64,000 bases of DNA from assembly GCF_034008315.1 (NCBI RefSeq), contig NZ_CP125377.1:6016501-6080500 (forward strand). The letters run 5' to 3'. The notes under the pieces were generated by a model that saw only the letters and a list, made by a program, of their open reading frames with translations, ran no database searches and was not told the DNA's origin. This document shows, one piece after another, positions 56,802 through 64,000 of this stretch (the first letter of the stretch is position 1; the number at the start of each line of letters is the position of its first letter). Position numbers and translations under genes: made by a program. The stretch is from Pseudomonas sp. P8_241. GTDB taxonomy: Bacteria; Pseudomonadota; Gammaproteobacteria; Pseudomonadales; Pseudomonadaceae.

Positions 56802-57542
56802 ATGAGCTGTCAACCAAGATACGAAGGACCGGTTTACATCTGTCTAAAAAACAACCAGAACTGCTTGCTTTGCAACGAACCCTCCGAAGACGTCACCCCG
56901 ATCTGCATGGCGTGCGAAACCGAACTGCCCTGGCTGGGTGATCATTGCCACACCTGTGCCCTGCCCTTGCCCGCGGCGGGCCTGACGTGCGGCCAATGTT
57001 TGCAAGAGCCTCCGGCCTTTGAACGGGTCATTGCGCCTTGGGTTTACGGCTTTCCGATCGACAGCCTGATCACACGCTTCAAACACAACGCCAACTGGCC
57101 ATTTGGGCGCTTGCTCGCCGAAATTGTCACTCAATCGCTGCAATATCGCTTCACCGACGGCCTGGATCGCCCCCACGTGCTTGTCCCCGTCCCCTTGGCC
57201 GATCGGCGCTTGCGCAAACGGGGATTCAATCAGGCGGCGATGCTGGCTCGCTGGCTCGGAACCGACCTCGATATCCCTGTCGACGAACGGCTGTTATTGC
57301 GCACTCACGACACTGATGCGCAACAGGCACTGAACGCCGATGCGCGTCGCAAAAATCTGCGCAATGCGTTCGCACTGGCGCCCGATGCAGTCGTGAAGGG
57401 CCGTCACCTCGCCCTGATCGACGACGTTCTGACCACCGGCGCCACCGCTCAGGCGTTGGCCGCTCTGCTGATGAATGCCGGAGCAGCCCGTGTCGACGTC
57501 TATTGTCTGGCCCGCACGCCAAAACCGGGGGAGACGTCCTGA
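56802..57542 (+). CDS. comF: ComF family amidophosphoribosyltransferase-like protein
   Basis: A 246-residue protein. Paired cysteine motifs in the first 75 residues (CLLC, CMAC, CHTC, CGQC) suggest zinc binding. A C-terminal phosphoribosyltransferase fold carries the PRPP motif [15 protein letters not shown]. ComF proteins act in natural DNA uptake (GntX/ComF family), though the enzyme activity is not proven. ATG 56802 follows GGAAG; GTG 56799 is an alternative. Divergent from bioB. Confidence 0.93.
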   Translation: MSCQPRYEGPVYICLKNNQNCLLCNEPSEDVTPICMACETELPWLGDHCHTCALPLPAAGLTCGQCLQEPPAFERVIAPWVYGFPIDSLITRFKHNANWPFGRLLAEIVTQSLQYRFTDGLDRPHVLVPVPLADRRLRKRGFNQAAMLARWLGTDLDIPVDERLLLRTHDTDAQQALNADARRKNLRNAFALAPDAVVKGRHLALIDDVLTTGATAQALAALLMNAGAARVDVYCLARTPKPGETS

Positions 57543-57605
57543 CTTGACTCCTGCGTCCCGAGCCGCCAACGTCTTCGCCATTGTCACAGCCCAAAGCGAT
57601 TCACC

Positions 57606-58370
57606 ATGGCCTTGTCTACGTTGTTGTCCCAGCACATTGTCCGTCGCCCGCAGCGCATCGCGCTGTTGCATCACGTTGCCGAACAGGGCTCGATCACCCG
57701 CGCCGCAAAAAGCGCAGGGCTCAGTTACAAGGCTGCCTGGGATGCTATCGAGGAGCTGAACAACCTGGCACAAACACCGTTGGTGGAACGGGTAGTCGGC
57801 GGTAAGGGCGGTGGCGGTGCCAGACTGTCCAGCGAAGGCGAACGGGTATTGCGCCTTTATCAGCGACTGCAGGCGTTGCAGGCGCAAGTGCTGGAGGCGG
57901 CCGAAGATACAGGCGACCTGGACTTGCTCGGCCGCTTGATGATGCGAACCAGCGCGCGCAACCAGCTGCACGGCAAGGTCGTGGCGATAGCGGTCCAAGG
58001 GCGCAATGACCTGATTCGCCTGCAAGTGACGGACGATCTGATCATCGAGGCGCAAATCACCCACGACAGTACTCAACGTCTGGAATTGCAAATCGGCACT
58101 GAAGTCGTGGCCCTGATCAAGGCTGGCTGGCTCGAGGTTTTGGATGCCGACTCTACGGCAACCCTTGGAAACAATTGCCTGAAGGGCATCATCGAGAAGA
58201 TTCTCGACGCCGACGACGGCCCCAGCGAAGTACGTATCACGTTGCCCAACGGTTTGATGCTGTGCGCGCTAACCGAACCTGCACATCTAAAATCGTTGGG
58301 ACTGGCTATCGGCAAATCGGTGCGCGTCGAGTTTTCACCGTCCAACATACTGCTGGGTACGCCGCTTTAA
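57606..58370 (+). CDS. modE: ModE-type molybdate-responsive regulator
   Basis: A 254-residue protein with the N-terminal LysR-like winged helix of ModE (AEQGSITRAAKSAGLSYKAAWDAI, then GGKGGGGARLS) and two C-terminal TOBE/Mop domains (SARNQLHGKVVAI and NCLKGIIEKILD) that bind molybdate. ModE represses molybdate transport and controls molybdoenzyme genes. No modABC is in the window, so it acts at a distance. It begins 63 bases after comF. Confidence 0.9.
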   Translation: MALSTLLSQHIVRRPQRIALLHHVAEQGSITRAAKSAGLSYKAAWDAIEELNNLAQTPLVERVVGGKGGGGARLSSEGERVLRLYQRLQALQAQVLEAAEDTGDLDLLGRLMMRTSARNQLHGKVVAIAVQGRNDLIRLQVTDDLIIEAQITHDSTQRLELQIGTEVVALIKAGWLEVLDADSTATLGNNCLKGIIEKILDADDGPSEVRITLPNGLMLCALTEPAHLKSLGLAIGKSVRVEFSPSNILLGTPL

Positions 58371-58374
58371 CAAA

Positions 58375-58392
58375 CTGCAACAAAACCTTCAT
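58375..58392 (+). promoter_or_regulatory. Candidate PHO box upstream of phoX
   Basis: CTGCAAC-AAAA-CCTTCAT fits the two-repeat spacing of a PhoB site (seven-base repeats of CTGTCAT type separated by four bases) with several mismatches. It lies about 44 bases before the start of an alkaline phosphatase gene. Confidence 0.45.
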
Positions 58393-58435
58393 CGCCCATC
58401 TTTAAGGTGACTGCAAAAACCGCAGGGAGCCTGAT

Positions 58436-60337
58436 GTGAGCCTATTAGAAGAAAACCAATCCACCGACCTCGAAAAAATGGTCGGCCTCAGCCGTCGCGG
58501 CTTTATCAGCGCGGGCGCACTTTGTGGGGCGGCCATGTTTTTGGGGGGCAACCTGTTGAGTCGCAGCGTGTTGGCGGCCAGTGTCAGCGCCGGCACCAGC
58601 CAACTACTGGGCTTCGACAGCATTGCCACTGCGACCAGCGACACGATAACCCTGCCGCCAGGCTACAAGTCTTCGGTGCTGATCAGCTGGGGCCAACCCC
58701 TGCATAAAAACGGCCCGGTGTTCGACCCGAGCGGCAACGGCAGCGCCGAGCATCAGGAACTCCAGTTCGGTGACAACAACGACGGCATGAGCCTGTTCGA
58801 GTTTCCGGGTGAGAACGACCGGGCGCTGATGGCGATCAACAACGAATACACCAACTACCGCTACCTCTACCCCCACGGCGGGATGCCGCAATCGGCGCAA
58901 GAAGTGCGCAAGGCGCTGGCCTGCGAAGGTGTGTCGGTGATCGAAGTGCAGCGCCAAAACGGTGAGTGGAAGTTCGTCCAGGGCTCGCGCTATAACCGCC
59001 GCATTCACGGCAACGCGCCTATTAGCGTGAGCGGTCCGGCGGCGGGTCATGCCCTGCTGAAAACCAGCGCCGACCCTCAGGGCAAGCACGTTCTCGGCAC
59101 CTTCCAGAACTGCGCCAACGGCAAAACGCCGTGGGGCACTTACCTGACCTGCGAAGAAAACTTCACCGACTGCTTCGGCAGCAGCAACGCCGAACAAAAA
59201 TTCGACGCGGCGCAGAAACGCTACGGCGTGGTGGCGACCAGTAAGGAGATCAACTGGCACCCGCACGACGAGCGCTTCGACATGGCGAAGAACCCCAACG
59301 AATTGAACCGCCATGGCTGGGTCGTGGAAATCGATCCGTTCGATCCAAAGTCAACCCCGGTCAAACGCACCGCCCTCGGTCGCTTCAAACATGAAAATGC
59401 TGCCCTCGCCGAAACTGCGGACGGCCAGGCCGTGGTGTACATGGGCGACGATGAGCGCGGCGAATTCATCTACAAATTCGTCAGCCGCGACAAGATCGAC
59501 CACAAGAACCCCAAGGCCAACCGCGACATCCTCGATCACGGCACGCTGTATGTCGCGCGTTTCGACGCGGGCGACGGCAACACCGATCACCCGAAGGGCC
59601 AGGGCGAATGGATCGAACTGACCCACGGCAAAAACGGCATCGACGCCAGTAGCGGCTTTGCTGATCAGGCCGAAGTGTTGATCCATGCGCGGCTGGCTGC
59701 CAGCGTGGTCAAGGCCACGCGCATGGACCGTCCGGAGTGGATCGTCGTCAGCCCCAAGGACGGCCAGGTTTACTGCACGCTGACCAACAATGCCAAACGT
59801 GGCGAAGACGGCCAACCGGTGGGCGGGCCGAACCCGCGCGAGAAGAACGTCTACGGGCAAATCCTGCGCTGGCACACCGACCGCGACGATCACGGCTCGA
59901 AAAGTTTTGCCTGGGACCTGTTCGTCGTCGCCGGCAACCCCGGTATTCACGCCGGAACGCCGAAGGCCGGGTCTTCGAACATCACACCGCAGAACATGTT
60001 CAACAGCCCGGATGGCCTGGGTTTCGACAAGGCAGGACGCTTGTGGATTCTCACCGATGGCGATTCGAGCAACGCCGGTGATTTTGCCGGAATGGGCAAC
60101 AATCAGATGCTCTGTGCCGATCCGGAAACCGGTGAGATTCGCCGCTTCATGGTCGGGCCTGTGGGCTGCGAAGTGACAGGGATCAGTTTTTCCGCGGACC
60201 AGAAAACGTTGTTTGTCGGGATTCAGCATCCGGGCGAGAACGGCGGCTCGACCTTCCCCGAGCATCTGCCCAATGGCAAGCCGCGCTCATCGGTGATGGC
60301 GATTTCGCGGGAAGATGGCGGGATCGTCGGCGCCTGA
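58436..60337 (+). CDS. phoX: PhoX family alkaline phosphatase
   Basis: A 633-residue exported phosphatase of the DUF839/PhoX type, which uses calcium and iron. The twin-arginine signal SRRGFISAG (Arg20-Arg21) precedes a hydrophobic stretch, so it is exported folded. Typical stretches are NNEYTNYRYLYPHGG, TCEENFTDC, FDKAGRLWILTDGD and GCEVTGISFSADQKTLFVGIQ. It starts at GTG 58436, with GGGAG upstream; an overlapping ATG is immediately followed by TGA in its own frame. Probably induced under phosphate limitation. Confidence 0.93.
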   Translation: MSLLEENQSTDLEKMVGLSRRGFISAGALCGAAMFLGGNLLSRSVLAASVSAGTSQLLGFDSIATATSDTITLPPGYKSSVLISWGQPLHKNGPVFDPSGNGSAEHQELQFGDNNDGMSLFEFPGENDRALMAINNEYTNYRYLYPHGGMPQSAQEVRKALACEGVSVIEVQRQNGEWKFVQGSRYNRRIHGNAPISVSGPAAGHALLKTSADPQGKHVLGTFQNCANGKTPWGTYLTCEENFTDCFGSSNAEQKFDAAQKRYGVVATSKEINWHPHDERFDMAKNPNELNRHGWVVEIDPFDPKSTPVKRTALGRFKHENAALAETADGQAVVYMGDDERGEFIYKFVSRDKIDHKNPKANRDILDHGTLYVARFDAGDGNTDHPKGQGEWIELTHGKNGIDASSGFADQAEVLIHARLAASVVKATRMDRPEWIVVSPKDGQVYCTLTNNAKRGEDGQPVGGPNPREKNVYGQILRWHTDRDDHGSKSFAWDLFVVAGNPGIHAGTPKAGSSNITPQNMFNSPDGLGFDKAGRLWILTDGDSSNAGDFAGMGNNQMLCADPETGEIRRFMVGPVGCEVTGISFSADQKTLFVGIQHPGENGGSTFPEHLPNGKPRSSVMAISREDGGIVGA

Positions 60338-60345
60338 CAGGCCCT

Positions 60346-60410
60346 CATCGCTGGCAAGCCAGCTCCTACAGGGCATTTGCATAACCTGTAGGAGCGAGCT
60401 TGCTCGCGAT
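60346..60410. repeat. Mixed REP pair after phoX
   Basis: An inverted CTGGCAAGCCAGCTCCTACA copy followed by a TGTAGGAGCGAGCTTGCTCGCG copy: the two halves belong to different REP subfamilies. Confidence 0.82.
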
Positions 60411-60515
60411 ATCGTCAGCCCAGACAACACATCTCGCAACCCTGCCCCTAAAGAGCGCCCGTCTGCGCTACCATGCCTGGCCGGACGCAGCAGCCTGCTG
60501 CGCGCAGGAGTCAGC

Positions 60516-61490
60516 ATGGCCCACCCGTTTGAAACCCTCACGCCAGACCTCGTGCTCGATGCCGTCGAAAGCATTGGCTTCCTCAGCGACGCGCGCATTC
60601 TGGCGCTCAACAGCTACGAGAACCGCGTCTATCAGGTTGGCATCGAAGACGCCGAGCCACTGATCGCCAAGTTTTACAGGCCTCAACGCTGGACCAATGA
60701 AGCGATCCTGGAAGAACACCAATTCACTGCCGAACTCGCCGATTGCGACGTTCCCGTTGTCGCGCCGATGATCCACAACGGTGAAACCCTTCACGAACAC
60801 AACGGTTTTCGCTTCACACTGTTTCCGCGCCGTGGCGGTCGTGCACCGGAACCGGGCAATCTCGATCAGCTCTATCGACTGGGCCAATTGCTCGGTCGCC
60901 TGCATGCCGTGGGCTCGACCAAGCCGTTCGATCATCGTGAAGCCTTGGCGGTGAAAAACTTCGGCCACGATTCACTCACGACGTTGCTCGAAGGCAATTT
61001 CATCCCCCGCAGTTTGCTACCGGCCTACGAATCAGTGGCCCGTGATCTGCTCAAGCGTGTGGAAGATGCTTACAGCAACACGCAGCATAAGAACATCCGC
61101 ATGCACGGCGACTGCCACCCCGGCAACATGATGTGCCGCGACGAGATGTTTCACATCGTCGATCTTGACGACTGCCGAATGGGTCCGGCGGTCCAGGACA
61201 TCTGGATGATGCTGGCCGGCGATCGCCACGAATGCATGGGCCAGCTGTCGGAATTGATGGATGGCTACAATGAATTCCACGACTTCGATCCGCGGGAACT
61301 GGCGCTGATCGAACCACTGCGAGCGTTGCGCCTGATGCATTACAGCGCCTGGCTCGCCCGTCGCTGGGATGACCCGGCATTTCCGCACAGCTTCCCGTGG
61401 TTCGGTACCGAGCGCTATTGGGGCGATCAGGTGTTGGCGTTGCGCGAGCAACTCGCGGCGCTCAACGAAGAGCCACTGAAATTGTTCTAA
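60516..61490 (+). CDS. srkA: Stress response kinase A (SrkA/YihE)
   Basis: A 324-residue eukaryotic-like kinase of the YihE/RdoA family. The catalytic loop is MHGDCHPGNMM, followed by the metal-binding IVDLDDCRMGP; the N-lobe has YENRVYQVG. In E. coli it protects against envelope stress and MazEF-linked death. I start at ATG 60516, with GGAG five bases upstream; the frame is open upstream through the REP without similarity. Confidence 0.94.
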   Translation: MAHPFETLTPDLVLDAVESIGFLSDARILALNSYENRVYQVGIEDAEPLIAKFYRPQRWTNEAILEEHQFTAELADCDVPVVAPMIHNGETLHEHNGFRFTLFPRRGGRAPEPGNLDQLYRLGQLLGRLHAVGSTKPFDHREALAVKNFGHDSLTTLLEGNFIPRSLLPAYESVARDLLKRVEDAYSNTQHKNIRMHGDCHPGNMMCRDEMFHIVDLDDCRMGPAVQDIWMMLAGDRHECMGQLSELMDGYNEFHDFDPRELALIEPLRALRLMHYSAWLARRWDDPAFPHSFPWFGTERYWGDQVLALREQLAALNEEPLKLF

Positions 61491-61494
61491 CCCT

Positions 61495-61584
61495 CGTAGG
61501 AGCCGGCTTGCTGGCGATGAACCAAGACGCGGTTTACCTGATACACCGCGTCGTACGAATCGCCAGCAAGCCGGCTCCTACAAA
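61495..61584. repeat. REP inverted pair, CCGGCTTGCTGGC variant
   Basis: GTAGGAGCCGGCTTGCTGGCGAT and the inverse ATCGCCAGCAAGCCGGCTCCTAC flank a loop of about 45 bases between srkA and rarD. Confidence 0.88.
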
Positions 61585-61642
61585 AGTCCTGACACATCTA
61601 TACAATCGGTTTCTTTGTTAGCTGCCTAAGCAAGGATTCTGC

Positions 61643-62530
61643 ATGCAAGTTACCAACCCGCGTCGCGGGTACATTCTGGGCCTGAGTGCCTACATCATCT
61701 GGGGACTTTTCCCGCTCTATTTCAAAGCCATCGCCAGCGTGCCCGCCGTGGAGATCATCATTCACCGCGTGTTGTGGTCGGCGCTGTTCGGTGCACTGTT
61801 GCTGATGGTCTGGAAACATCCCGGTTGGTGGCGTGAACTGCGCGAGAATCCCCGACGGCTGGCGATCCTGGCCCTCAGTGGCACCCTGATCGCTGCCAAC
61901 TGGCTGACTTACGTGTGGTCGGTGAACAATGGCCGCATGCTTGAAGCCAGCCTCGGCTATTACATCAACCCGCTGGTGAATGTGTTGCTCGGCATGCTGA
62001 TTCTCGGCGAACGACTGCGGCGCATGCAGTGGGTCGCGGTGGGTCTGGCGGCGGTTGGCGTGGCGCAGCAGGTGTGGCAGGTCGGCAGTTTGCCGTGGGT
62101 GTCGTTGGTCCTGGCACTGACCTTCGGTTTCTACGGGTTGATTCGCAAGCAGGCGCCGGTCAAGGCATTGCCGGGCCTGGTAGTGGAAACCTGGATGCTG
62201 GTGCCGATTGCCCTGGCCTGGCTGCTGTTCAATCCAACCGCCAGCAGCGCTCAGGCCGAATTCTGGACCACGTCCGAAGCCTGGTGGCTGGTCGCCGCAG
62301 GGCCGGTCACGCTAGTGCCATTGGTTTGCTTCAACGCAGCGGCTCGGCATTTGCCCTATACCACATTGGGATTTCTCCAGTACCTGGCGCCTACCTTGGT
62401 ATTGCTGCAAGCGGTACTGCTGTTTGGCGAACAACTGTCCTCCAGCACGCTGGTTGCGTTCATCTTTATCTGGGCCGGCCTGGCCGTTTACAGCATCGAT
62501 GCATGGGTCAGTTTGCGTCGCCGCAGCTGA
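61643..62530 (+). CDS. rarD: RarD/EamA family transporter
   Basis: A 295-residue inner-membrane protein with ten hydrophobic segments in two EamA halves. It begins RRGYILGLSAYIIWGLFPLY, the RarD signature, with FLQYLAPTLVLLQAV in the last part. RarD proteins belong to the drug/metabolite transporter superfamily; the chloramphenicol-sensitive name is historical and the substrate is unknown. Confidence 0.93.
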   Translation: MQVTNPRRGYILGLSAYIIWGLFPLYFKAIASVPAVEIIIHRVLWSALFGALLLMVWKHPGWWRELRENPRRLAILALSGTLIAANWLTYVWSVNNGRMLEASLGYYINPLVNVLLGMLILGERLRRMQWVAVGLAAVGVAQQVWQVGSLPWVSLVLALTFGFYGLIRKQAPVKALPGLVVETWMLVPIALAWLLFNPTASSAQAEFWTTSEAWWLVAAGPVTLVPLVCFNAAARHLPYTTLGFLQYLAPTLVLLQAVLLFGEQLSSSTLVAFIFIWAGLAVYSIDAWVSLRRRS

Positions 62531-62593
62531 TCAAAAAACACACAAATCCGCACAGGCCACGTCCCCCGTGGCCTGTATCGATCCTTCCCAAGG

Positions 62594-62714
62594 TTATCCA
62601 CAGCGTGATCCCCGCCGATTGTGCGCAAGTCTCTGAAACTGCTGGTTTTTTGATCATATCCTGAAGAACCCCGGGCCGCGTGGGCTGGCGGGGTGTCTCT
62701 ACAGGTTATCCACA
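62594..62714 (+). other. Two perfect DnaA-box sequences in the rarD/gcvR-like gap
   Basis: TTATCCACA occurs at 62594-62602 and at 62706-62714, same orientation, 112 bases apart, each in the context GGTTATCCACAG. They lie between convergent genes. They could be DnaA-titrating sites or chance; the same nonamer also occurs inside several genes in this window. Confidence 0.45.
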
Positions 62715-62744
62715 GGCAGGTGCACGTTTAACTTGGATAACTGA

Positions 62745-63263
62745 TCAAGGATCGCTGCGCAGCACCAGTTCGACCATCAGGTCATCGGCCAGGGTTTCCA
62801 GACGTGATTGCAACACATCCAGCGACAGCGTCAGCGGTACGGCCAAAAGCGCTTCAGCGTGGAACAACGGCTCACTGCTCATCGGTGCCGGACGCACTTC
62901 CGTGACCAGTTGCTCCAGGTTTACCCCCTGCTCGCTCAGCAACCGCGTGATATCGCGCACGATCCCCGGACGATCATTGCCCACCAGCTCCATGGCAATC
63001 GGTTTCCACGTACACGATTGTTCGATACCGCTTTCGGCGATCAACACGCGAATGCCCAACGTCGACAAGCCTTGCAAGGCATCCACCAGTTCATCGTAGG
63101 CCTCGGCCGGTACGCCTACCCGAAGAATCCCGGCGAATTGTCCGGCCATGCGCGACATGCGACTTTCCAGCCAATTGCCGCCGTGCTCGGCAATGCATTG
63201 GGCAATGCGCTCGACCTGCCCTGGCTTGTCCGGTGCAATCACTGTGAGTACGAGGTGGTCCAT
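62745..63263 (-). CDS. GcvR-like ACT-domain regulatory protein
   Basis: A 172-residue protein with two tandem ACT domains (DHLVLTVIAPDKPGQVERIA at residue 1 and MELVGNDRPGIVRDITRLL near 92), the layout of the glycine cleavage repressor GcvR. There is no DNA-binding domain, so it acts through a partner such as GcvA or by sensing an amino acid. It is divergent from glcB, 546 bases away. Confidence 0.9.
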   Translation of the reverse strand: MDHLVLTVIAPDKPGQVERIAQCIAEHGGNWLESRMSRMAGQFAGILRVGVPAEAYDELVDALQGLSTLGIRVLIAESGIEQSCTWKPIAMELVGNDRPGIVRDITRLLSEQGVNLEQLVTEVRPAPMSSEPLFHAEALLAVPLTLSLDVLQSRLETLADDLMVELVLRSDP

Positions 63264-63343
63264 GGCGCAGCCCTCTGGTCATGACTTTTGTTATAGAAAA
63301 CCAAGTATAGGCAAGGGTTGTTCATGTGCTGAATGGGCTGACG

Positions 63344-63410
63344 CCATCGCTGGCAAGCCAGCTCCTACAAGGATTGCAAAAGGCCCTGTAGGAGCTGGCC
63401 TGCCAGCGAT
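63344..63410. repeat. REP inverted pair, CTGGC(T/C)TGCCAGC family
   Basis: ATCGCTGGCAAGCCAGCTCCTACA and the inverse TGTAGGAGCTGGCCTGCCAGCGAT with a loop of about 20 bases. Confidence 0.88.
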
Positions 63411-63579
63411 CCAGTCCACCGCCGATCTGCTGTGGAAGACAAATCGTGTACAACTTTCGATATTTAACTGGAACAATCCATTGGTTTTTTGAGAACATCC
63501 TGCTCCGCGCCGTGACTGCAATGCGTCATGGGGTCGCAGAACGACGTAATTAGTCTAATTTTCACAACCGCAATTCATC

Positions 63580-63607
63580 ATGTAGTATGCCGCAGCGCGC
63601 ACTACAT
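63580..63607. promoter_or_regulatory. Dyad upstream of glcB
   Basis: ATGTAGT (63580-63586) and ACTACAT (63601-63607) form a perfect 7-bp dyad with a 14-base GC-rich spacer, about 200 bases before glcB. Candidate operator or leader hairpin. Confidence 0.35.
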
Positions 63608-63809
63608 AACGTTGGATCGATGTCTGCCGCAGGCACGTTCGCAACCCTGAAAGCCCTGTCAGCAAGGCCCCAAGCCGTTGATTGGTCCCAACCCAGCCGC
63701 CCGTAATTGGCATGTACTGGTAGACGGGTTTGTGGTTTAAATGGCCCAAGGCTTCATTGTTAAATTGAAGAGCTGAAAAGCGAAATAGCTGAGCAGAGTG
63801 AGGCAAGCA

Positions 63810-64000
63810 ATGACTGAACACGTTCAAGTCGGTGGCCTGCAGGTCGCCAAAGTCCTGTTCGACTTCGTGAACAACGAAGCCATTCCCGGAACCGGCCTCA
63901 CCGCCGATCAATTCTGGGCCGGTGCCGACAAGGTCATTCATGACCTGGCGCCGAAGAACAAAGCCCTACTCGCCAAACGCGATGATATCCAGGCTCGTAT
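63810..64000 (+). CDS. glcB: Malate synthase G, N-terminal part (partial)
   Basis: The first 63 codons of a gene running off the window: [20 protein letters not shown], then [20 protein letters not shown] and [14 protein letters not shown]. This is the N-terminus of malate synthase G, which condenses glyoxylate and acetyl-CoA to malate in the glyoxylate route. Ribosome site GAGTGAGG-like upstream. P. aeruginosa has glcB at the same place near gcvR-like and rarD genes. Confidence 0.93.
   Translation, partial: MTEHVQVGGLQVAKVLFDFVNNEAIPGTGLTADQFWAGADKVIHDLAPKNKALLAKRDDIQAR

Larger units (their letters stand above)
63264..63809. other. Long upstream region of glcB
   Basis: About 545 bases without a supportable gene. 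It contains a REP pair (63344-63410), then an AT-rich stretch near 63545-63585, and a dyad at 63580-63607. It probably holds the glcB control region. The reverse frame 63555-63941 runs into the glcB coding strand and is not coding. Confidence 0.55.

Overview
The window is chromosomal DNA of a Pseudomonas, most likely of the P. fluorescens group. I base this on long stretches whose gene order I recall from P. aeruginosa and P. putida: tsaD/rpsU-dnaG-rpoD, davBA-pqqFABCDE, bioBFHCD, and comF-modE-phoX-srkA-rarD-gcvR-like-glcB. Pseudomonas-type REP inverted repeats between genes and high-GC codon use agree. No database search was possible, so all names come from motifs, lengths and context.

Layout. 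1-3359: 3' end of prkA, then the coupled pair yeaH and spoVR-like, a stress module. 3423-7290: housekeeping genes cca, folK/folB, plsY, tsaD. 7490-12070: the macromolecular-synthesis group rpsU, dnaG, rpoD. 12192-15938: a large periplasmic-sensor PAS/GGDEF/EAL protein whose stop codon lies inside the promoter of the next gene, a CAU-anticodon tRNA. 16031-20031: a small accessory island inserted at the 3' end of that tRNA, bounded by a 14-bp repeat of the tRNA end. It holds a decayed phage-baseplate/VgrG-like gene and a tightly coupled three-gene unit: hcp, a 487-residue putative pore-forming type VI effector, and a small membrane protein that is probably its immunity protein.

20511-25997: an uncharacterised envelope gene set: an OmpA-domain lipoprotein, a five-segment membrane protein, a periplasmic VWA-like protein with a degenerate metal site, a cold-shock-like/TM2 fusion and a DsbC-like protein with CPYS in place of CPYC. 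I recognise no described system in it. 26292-27505: a cloverleaf-like structured element, a DUF3077 gene broken by an early stop codon, and a stand-alone FtsH-type (M41-like) peptidase.

27710-41234: membrane glucose dehydrogenase (gcd), an Lrp regulator, the lysine-to-aminovalerate genes davBA, and pqqF-pqqA-pqqB-pqqC-pqqD-pqqE-peptidase. The cofactor pathway and its best-known client enzyme thus lie within 14 kb. 41364-44063: a Pmp3-type peptide and a class III aminotransferase homologue whose catalytic lysine is a glutamate, divergent from a LysR regulator. 44291-51421: three paralogous long acyl-CoA dehydrogenases with a GGDEF protein between them; one has a clear sigma70 promoter overlapped by a PsrA-type operator. 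51698-56708: a rod-protein-like small gene and the biotin genes bioD, bioC, bioH, bioF, bioB. 56802-64000: comF, modE, phoX, srkA, rarD, an ACT-domain regulator and the start of glcB.

The best candidates for something undescribed are the hcp-effector-immunity island, the 20.5-26 kb envelope gene set, the lysine-less aminotransferase and the cloverleaf element.
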